Assembly: GCA_020351855.1 (NCBI GenBank)
Contig: CP070670.1
Span: forward strand, 2,475,838-2,510,605
Length of the DNA: 34,768 nt
Reading direction: 5' to 3'
DNA from: Gemmatimonadota bacterium
GTDB taxonomy: Bacteria > Gemmatimonadota > Gemmatimonadetes > Palauibacterales > Palauibacteraceae
In this document: piece after piece, positions 30,946 through 34,768 of the stretch
Numbering within the stretch: position 1 is the stretch's first letter
How the letters are laid out: every line of letters begins with the position of its first letter
Position numbers and translations under genes: made by a program
The notes under the pieces: model-generated
The model's input: only the letters and a program-made list of their open reading frames with translations
Database searches by the model: none
What the model was told of the DNA's origin: nothing

Positions 30946-31077
30946 ATGGGCCCGCATCGCGCGACGATCCCCGACGGTTCCGCCGGTATTTCGCCGTGTC
31001 AGGCCTGCTGCGAGCGCCGCCGATTGTCGTTCGTCCCCACGGCCCGTAACGTGATGGCCCCCGGGGATCGTGGATAA
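30946..31077 (+). CDS. Possible 43-residue small protein
   Basis: An ATG at 30946 with GGGAGG eight bases upstream opens a 43-codon frame ending at 31077, 52 bases before the S9 peptidase start. The product contains a CQACC cluster (C18, C21, C22) and no signal peptide. The ribosome site is good, but the frame has no known relative that I recognise and may be chance or a leader peptide for the peptidase operon. Confidence 0.25.
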   Translation: MGPHRATIPDGSAGISPCQACCERRRLSFVPTARNVMAPGDRG

Positions 31078-31129
31078 CCCGGACGGCCCGCAGCGACGAC
31101 GGCCCTCAGCCCAGAAAGGCAGTTCCCGC

Positions 31130-33343
31130 ATGAGCAGGAATCCGGTTCGATCCGTCCGGCAGCGGCGCTGGCTGGCGCGCGTTGCCGTGCTTCTCTTTAT
31201 CTCCGGCCCATCGATGACGGTGCCTCCGTCTGCCGAGGCGCAGATGGTGCCGCAAACGGCGTTCCACGGGCGGCAGACCTCCTCGCCCGGCGGTACGTCT
31301 GCGACGGCACGACAAGCCGCCGCCGTCATGACGCCCGAATTGGTCGCCGATCTACGCAGCGTTGCCTCGGCCGTCGTCTCGCCCTCCGGCACACACGTGG
31401 CCTACCAGCTCGTCGTGCCGAGAAGGCCCTTCGTCGATGAGGACGGGCCCGCGTGGGCGGAGTTGCACGTCCTCGACCTCGCCACCGGAAAGACGCACCC
31501 CTTCGTCACCGGGCGCGTAAACGTCTCGAGCCTCCAGTGGATGCCCGAAGGCTCTGCGATCGCCTATCTGGCGAAGCGGGAGGGAGATGAGGCGCGGGCA
31601 CTGTACGCGATTCCGCTGGCCGGCGGCGAGTCGCGAAAGCTGCTCGAGCACGCAGGCGGGATCAGCGCGTACAGTTTCAGCCCCGACGGCTCGCACGTGG
31701 CCTTCCTGTCAAAGGAGGAGCCCGACCCGCGCAAGAAGGAGCTGGAAGGCAAGGGCTTCAAGGCAGAGATCTTCGAGGAGGAGCTCCTCTACACGAGGCT
31801 CTGGATCGCCTCGTTGCCGGCGGGAAGCGCGAGGAGGCTCGAGGTCGATGGGCACCTGAGCAACGTGCTCTGGTCTCCGGCCGGCGAGAGGATCGTCGTT
31901 ACCGTCGCGCCGACGCCGCTGGTGGATGACTCCTACATGGAGCGGCGCATCCGGGTCGTGGACTCGCGGACGGGCGAGGTGGTCGGCCGGATCGACAACC
32001 CGGGCAAGCTGGGCCAGATCGTCTGGAGTCCGGACGGAAGCCGCATCGCCTTCATCTCGGCCGAGGACATCAACGACCCGCTGCAGGGCCGGTTGATGGT
32101 CGTCGCAGCGCAGGGTGGCCAGCCGACGGATCTGTTGCCAGGCTACCTCGGTCACATCGCCGGCGTGGCATGGCGGGATGAGCGCACGCTCGTGTACACG
32201 GCCGACGAGGACCTGCACACGCGGGTTGGGGAGATCGGCGTCGACGGGGACGGGCTCCGCACCCTCGTGGCTCCCGGCGGATCGATTCTCCACGGGCTGA
32301 CGGTGTCGCGCGACGGCCGGATACTCGCCTTCACCGGTGATTCGCCCGCCCATCCCGACGAAGTTTTCGTCTCCTCGGAAGAGGGTGCCGAGCCCAGGCG
32401 CATGACGGACAGCAACCCCTGGCTGGCCGACCTCGCCCTCGCCCCGCAGGAGGAGGTGACATGGAGGGGGCGGGACGGCCTCGAGCTCCGGGGACTCCTG
32501 ATTCGCCCCCTGTCCGAGGAGCCCGGGCGAAGGTACCCGCTTGTCGTTCAGGTGCACGGCGGCCCGGAGTCGAGATACGATGACGGGTGGCTGACCGGCT
32601 ACTCGGCCCCCGGACAGGTGGCGGCAGCGCGGGGCATGGCTGTGTTCTATCCGAACTACCGGGCGAGCACGGGGCGGGGAGTGGAGTTCAGCAAGCTCGA
32701 CCACGGGGACATGGGGGGCAAGGAGTTCGATGACATCGTGGACGGCGTGGATCACCTGATCGAGAGCGGCCTGGTCGATCCGGACCGCGTCGGCGTGACG
32801 GGCGGTTCGTACGGCGGATACGCCACGGGGTGGCTGACGACGCGGTACAGCGAGCGCTTCGCGGCCGGCGTCATGTTCGTCGGGATCAGCAACCAGATCT
32901 CGAAGGTGGGGACCAGCGACATACCGAACGAGATGTTCCTCGTGCACAACCGCATGCGACCGTGGGAGGACTGGCAGCTTTTCCTGGAGCGCAGCCCGGT
33001 ATACTGGGCGGGCAACTCGAGGACGCCTCTCCTCATCCTGGCGGGCAAGGATGACCCGCGGGTACACCCGGCGCAGTCGCTGGAGATGTACCGCTACCTG
33101 CGGCTGCGCGGCGGCGCACCGGTCCGGCTCGTCTTCTATCCCGGAGAGGGCCACGGGAACGCCAAGGCGGCAGCGCGCTATGACTACAGCCTGCGCGCCC
33201 TGCGGTGGCTGGAGCACTACCTGTCCGGTCCGGGCGGCGACAAGCCGCCGGCGCAGATGAAGTACCCGCTCGAGCACGGCACCGGGGTGCCACGCGAGCA
33301 GGCGATGCACACACAGAGAGAAAGGGAGCCCAGCGCACGATGA
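31130..33343 (+). CDS. S9 family (prolyl oligopeptidase-like) peptidase
   Basis: The 737-residue protein is an S9-type serine peptidase. After a signal peptide (cleavage near SAEAQ, about residue 38) it has an N-terminal beta-propeller of TolB/WD-like repeats (VVSPSGTHVAYQ, FSPDGSHVAFLS, WSPDGSRIAFIS) and a C-terminal alpha/beta hydrolase with Ser560 (GGSYGGY), Asp642 (GKDDPRV) and His675 (GEGHGN). It cleaves short peptides, probably in the periplasm. ATG 31130 is preferred because it gives a clean signal sequence; the frame is open from GTG 31070. The stop overlaps the DUF411 gene start (ATGA), so the two are co-translated. Length is normal for S9C acylaminoacyl-peptidase-like members. Confidence 0.95.
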   Translation: MSRNPVRSVRQRRWLARVAVLLFISGPSMTVPPSAEAQMVPQTAFHGRQTSSPGGTSATARQAAAVMTPELVADLRSVASAVVSPSGTHVAYQLVVPRRPFVDEDGPAWAELHVLDLATGKTHPFVTGRVNVSSLQWMPEGSAIAYLAKREGDEARALYAIPLAGGESRKLLEHAGGISAYSFSPDGSHVAFLSKEEPDPRKKELEGKGFKAEIFEEELLYTRLWIASLPAGSARRLEVDGHLSNVLWSPAGERIVVTVAPTPLVDDSYMERRIRVVDSRTGEVVGRIDNPGKLGQIVWSPDGSRIAFISAEDINDPLQGRLMVVAAQGGQPTDLLPGYLGHIAGVAWRDERTLVYTADEDLHTRVGEIGVDGDGLRTLVAPGGSILHGLTVSRDGRILAFTGDSPAHPDEVFVSSEEGAEPRRMTDSNPWLADLALAPQEEVTWRGRDGLELRGLLIRPLSEEPGRRYPLVVQVHGGPESRYDDGWLTGYSAPGQVAAARGMAVFYPNYRASTGRGVEFSKLDHGDMGGKEFDDIVDGVDHLIESGLVDPDRVGVTGGSYGGYATGWLTTRYSERFAAGVMFVGISNQISKVGTSDIPNEMFLVHNRMRPWEDWQLFLERSPVYWAGNSRTPLLILAGKDDPRVHPAQSLEMYRYLRLRGGAPVRLVFYPGEGHGNAKAAARYDYSLRALRWLEHYLSGPGGDKPPAQMKYPLEHGTGVPREQAMHTQREREPSAR

Positions 33344-33888
33344 GCAACACAACCAAGATCGCTCTTCTGGTTTTCGGCGCCGCCCTCGTGGGGGGTGTCG
33401 GCTACATCCTGATGGACTCCGGGGCCGAGCCTGCCGGCGCCACGCCGCAGCCCGTGCTCACGGGAGAGCGCGGAATGCCCGATGGGGGGTCTGCGGATGG
33501 CCAGGAGGTGGCCGGGCCCGAGGTCCTCGTCTACAAGACCGCCACGTGCGGTTGCTGCGGCAACTGGGTGGAGTACATGAGGCGAGAGGGCTTTACGGTG
33601 CGGGCAGAGGATGTCACGGATCTGACCGCCGTGAAGGTCGAGTACGGCGTGCCGCCTGAGCTGCAGTCCTGCCATACGGCGATCGTCGGGGGCTACGTGA
33701 TCGAGGGGCACGTGCCCGCGGAGTCGATCCGGCGGCTGCTCGACGAGCGGCCGGAGGTCGCGGGGCTCGCCGTGGCCGGAATGCCCACCGGGTCGCCGGG
33801 GATGGAGATGCCCGGGCAGGATGCGGATCCGTACGATGTCCTCGCCTTCGACGCGGCGGGCACGACGACCGTGTACGAGAGCCGCTAG
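33340..33888 (+). CDS. DUF411 metal-binding protein, membrane-anchored
   Basis: The 182-residue protein has the DUF411 core: VYKTATCGCCGNWVEYM (Cys70, Cys72, Cys73), QSCHTAIVGGYVIEGHVP (Cys111, His112) and ESIRRLL. DUF411 proteins are periplasmic and are often found near copper-handling genes; the cysteines fit soft-metal binding. An N-terminal hydrophobic stretch (7-25) is a signal anchor or an uncleaved signal peptide. The C-terminal 40 residues are Gly/Pro/Met-rich (GMPTGSPGMEMPGQ), which could also bind copper. The ATG overlaps the stop of the S9 peptidase gene. Copper chaperoning is inference; the only other copper hint in the window is the cupredoxin-like lipoprotein at 90-1037. Confidence 0.9.
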   Translation: MSNTTKIALLVFGAALVGGVGYILMDSGAEPAGATPQPVLTGERGMPDGGSADGQEVAGPEVLVYKTATCGCCGNWVEYMRREGFTVRAEDVTDLTAVKVEYGVPPELQSCHTAIVGGYVIEGHVPAESIRRLLDERPEVAGLAVAGMPTGSPGMEMPGQDADPYDVLAFDAAGTTTVYESR

Positions 33889-33925
33889 CGATTCCCGGGA
33901 CTCGGGACTGCGGTTCGACCACAGC

Positions 33926-33957
33926 CGAGCCTTCGGCCCCAAGAGGCCGACGGCTCG
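33926..33957 (+). terminator. Candidate terminator hairpin after DUF411 gene
   Basis: CGAGCC-TT-CGGCC pairs with GGCCG-AC-GGCTCG around a six-base loop, giving a 12-base-pair stem with one mismatch, 38 bases after the DUF411 stop. It could end the S9-DUF411 transcript. There is no T-tract, only AATCCCG after it. Confidence 0.45.
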
Positions 33958-33985
33958 AATCCCGCGCCACATCTGGCGACAGGGC

Positions 33986-34033
33986 TTGCGCAATCGGCGC
34001 AAACTGTGGAGGATTGCGTATCTGGCCCGCAAT
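33986..34033 (+). promoter_or_regulatory. Inverted repeats upstream of the HU gene
   Basis: Two dyads lie in the HU promoter region: TTGCGC-AATCG-GCGCAA (33986-34002) and ATTGCG-N9-CGCAAT (34013-34033). Both are built from a TTGCG half-site, and the second shares CCGCAATTG with the palindrome at 30816-30833. They may be binding sites for a common regulator. No matching regulator is identified here. Confidence 0.4.
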
Positions 34034-34062
34034 TGTGCTTGAGACCACCAAAGGAGGCGGCG

Positions 34063-34356
34063 ATGACGAAAGACGAATTTGCGGCGAAGCTTGCTGGAAA
34101 GACCGGGCTCACGAAGGCGAAGGCAGCAGAGGCGATCGACGCGATCTTCTCCACGGAGTCGCGCCAAGGAATCATCGCGGTCGAGCTCGACGCGGGCCGA
34201 GACTTCACGATTACCGGTTTCGGGACCTTTGGCACACGGAGGCGGAAGGCCCGCATGGGGCGTAATCCGCAGACCGGCGCGACCATTCAGATCCCGGCGA
34301 TGACCGTTCCGACCTTCCGGGCGGGCAAGGGTCTCAAGGATCGAGTTCGGCGCTGA
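34063..34356 (+). CDS. HU-family DNA-binding protein
   Basis: The 97-residue protein is a typical HU/IHF family member: an N-terminal two-helix dimer core (MTKDEFAAKLAGKTGLTKAK) and the beta-arm signature GFGTFGTRRRKARMGRNP, in which a Pro at the arm tip (NPQTGATIQIP) intercalates into DNA. HU proteins bend and compact DNA and help regulatory complexes to form, including sigma-54 activator loops. Start ATG 34063 is fixed by AAAGGAGG, seven bases upstream; a frame extending to 34006 is disregarded. It has its own short promoter region with inverted repeats and no neighbour close enough to be an operon mate. Confidence 0.97.
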   Translation: MTKDEFAAKLAGKTGLTKAKAAEAIDAIFSTESRQGIIAVELDAGRDFTITGFGTFGTRRRKARMGRNPQTGATIQIPAMTVPTFRAGKGLKDRVRR

Positions 34357-34401
34357 CGCTCAAGGCTCGGAGATCCGGCGCCTCATCAGCCGCTCCTGAG
34401 C

Positions 34402-34418
34402 TTTGCCATAGCGGCAAA
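34402..34418. repeat. Inverted repeat TTTGCC-N5-GGCAAA
   Basis: A six-base dyad with a five-base spacer (TTTGCC-ATAGC-GGCAAA), 46 bases downstream of the HU stop. It resembles the TTGC-type half-sites upstream of the HU gene but with C in place of G. Confidence 0.3.
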
Positions 34419-34484
34419 CCAGACCACGGGCCGGAACGGCGCATGCGCTGACCGGTCCGGCTTCGCCGCAGTTCTCCGGTCGCA

Positions 34485-34514
34485 CGAGTGCCCGTCCCAG
34501 GTGACGGGCACTCG
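34485..34514. repeat. Perfect 12-base-pair hairpin
   Basis: CGAGTGCCCGTC and GACGGGCACTCG are exact inverted repeats around a six-base loop (CCAGGT), 128 bases after the HU stop. The stem is long and GC-rich. It could be a terminator of the HU transcript or a structured RNA or protein site; no T-tract follows it. Confidence 0.45.
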
Positions 34515-34768
34515 CGCTTCCGGCCTACCCTCACGTTTGGCAGGTCTCGCCGGGCACTCCGGCTGACGGCGGGAAGGCCGATCCACCTGCGCGTCCTCTG
34601 CCGGCGCACGAATCCCGAGTCATACGGTCGGAGCCTACGTCTCGCTGCACTTCAGCGGCGCACGGGTGTACGCGACATGGACAGCGCTCACTCGCACCAC
34701 AAGATCCCCTCGCGCCTGGCCGGGGAGAGTGGGGAAATCTTGCCGAAGTAGAAGGCGCACTCGATCGC

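Larger units (their letters stand above)
30771..31129. other. Divergent intergenic region
   Basis: The 359 bases between the haem lipoprotein gene (minus) and the S9 peptidase gene (plus) must hold both promoters. It contains an 18-base perfect palindrome at 30816-30833 and a possible 43-codon gene at 30946-31077. No sigma-54 promoter or clear -35/-10 pair is obvious to me. Confidence 0.6.
34357..34768. other. Non-coding tail of the window
   Basis: After the HU gene I see no convincing gene to the end of the window. Open frames on both strands here have no ribosome site or recognisable motif. It holds the inverted repeats at 34402-34418 and 34485-34514. A gene may begin just beyond the window. 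Confidence 0.55.

Noticed and set aside
31709..33352. Minus-strand open frame of 547 codons over the S9 peptidase
   Set aside because: Shadow of the peptidase gene, whose catalytic residues and signal peptide are clear on the plus strand.
33945..33972. Sequence resembling a tRNA T-loop (GGCTCGAATCCC) after the DUF411 gene
   Set aside because: The flanking bases do not pair as a T-stem, and no acceptor, D or anticodon stem can be formed around it.
34019..34038. Possible sigma-54 promoter TGGCCCGCAATTGTGC before the HU gene
   Set aside because: There are 11 bases between the GG and GC pairs instead of ten, so it does not meet the spacing rule.
34488..34751. 87-codon plus-strand open frame at the end of the window
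   Set aside because: It starts inside a perfect hairpin, has no ribosome site and gives an Arg/His-rich product without a recognisable motif.

Overview
The window is GC-rich, densely packed bacterial DNA with no rRNA, tRNA, CRISPR array, transposase or phage gene that I can recognise. Lipoproteins with Gram-negative style lipoboxes, an S9 peptidase, a periplasmic amidohydrolase, Tat-type signals and haem-c sensor proteins suggest a diderm. A Gemmatimonadota-like or Acidobacteriota-like organism is my best guess, inferred from gene content only.

Region by region. 90-1500: two lipoproteins, one with tandem cupredoxin-like domains. 1613-4215 (minus): two glycosyltransferases and a sulfotransferase. 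4401-9568 (minus): a CoA-ligase-like enzyme, the three subunits of a tripartite tricarboxylate transporter (TctC, TctA, TctB) and a small lipoprotein, packed as an uptake-and-activation operon; a secreted amidohydrolase (9664-11295) diverges from it. 11292-13447: a GT4 glycosyltransferase and a divergent APH-like kinase. 13484-20544 (minus): five adjacent or overlapping genes for an HprK-like kinase, a GT2, a fused sulfotransferase-like/GT4 protein, an NTP_transf_5-type nucleotidyltransferase and an ABC exporter. Kinase plus nucleotidyltransferase plus exporter recalls the accessory genes of some lasso-peptide loci, but no peptide-maturation enzyme or precursor is visible, so a sulfated glycan locus is equally possible.

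21800-30006 (plus) is the most unusual part. A near-consensus sigma-54 promoter (TGGCAT-N5-TTGC) lies just before three GcvH-like proteins that all lack the lipoyl lysine and share a C-terminal LLxDGG motif. Among them sit a HybA-like 16-cysteine ferredoxin and a HybB/NrfD-like membrane quinone protein, with no hydrogenase or molybdenum subunit. Next come a sensor kinase with two haem-c motifs in its periplasmic domain, a sigma-54-activating response regulator and an archaemetzincin. A convergent two-haem lipoprotein follows. I read this as a self-regulated membrane redox module whose kinase senses the periplasmic redox state or a haem ligand, whose regulator switches on the sigma-54 promoter, and whose catalytic partner is unknown.

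30771-34768: a divergent gap with a perfect 18-bp palindrome and a possible 43-codon gene, an S9 peptidase overlapping a DUF411 metal-binding protein, an HU-family DNA-binding protein preceded by TTGC-type inverted repeats, and a non-coding tail with a 12-bp hairpin.

All functions are read from motifs, gene order and family knowledge; no database search was possible.
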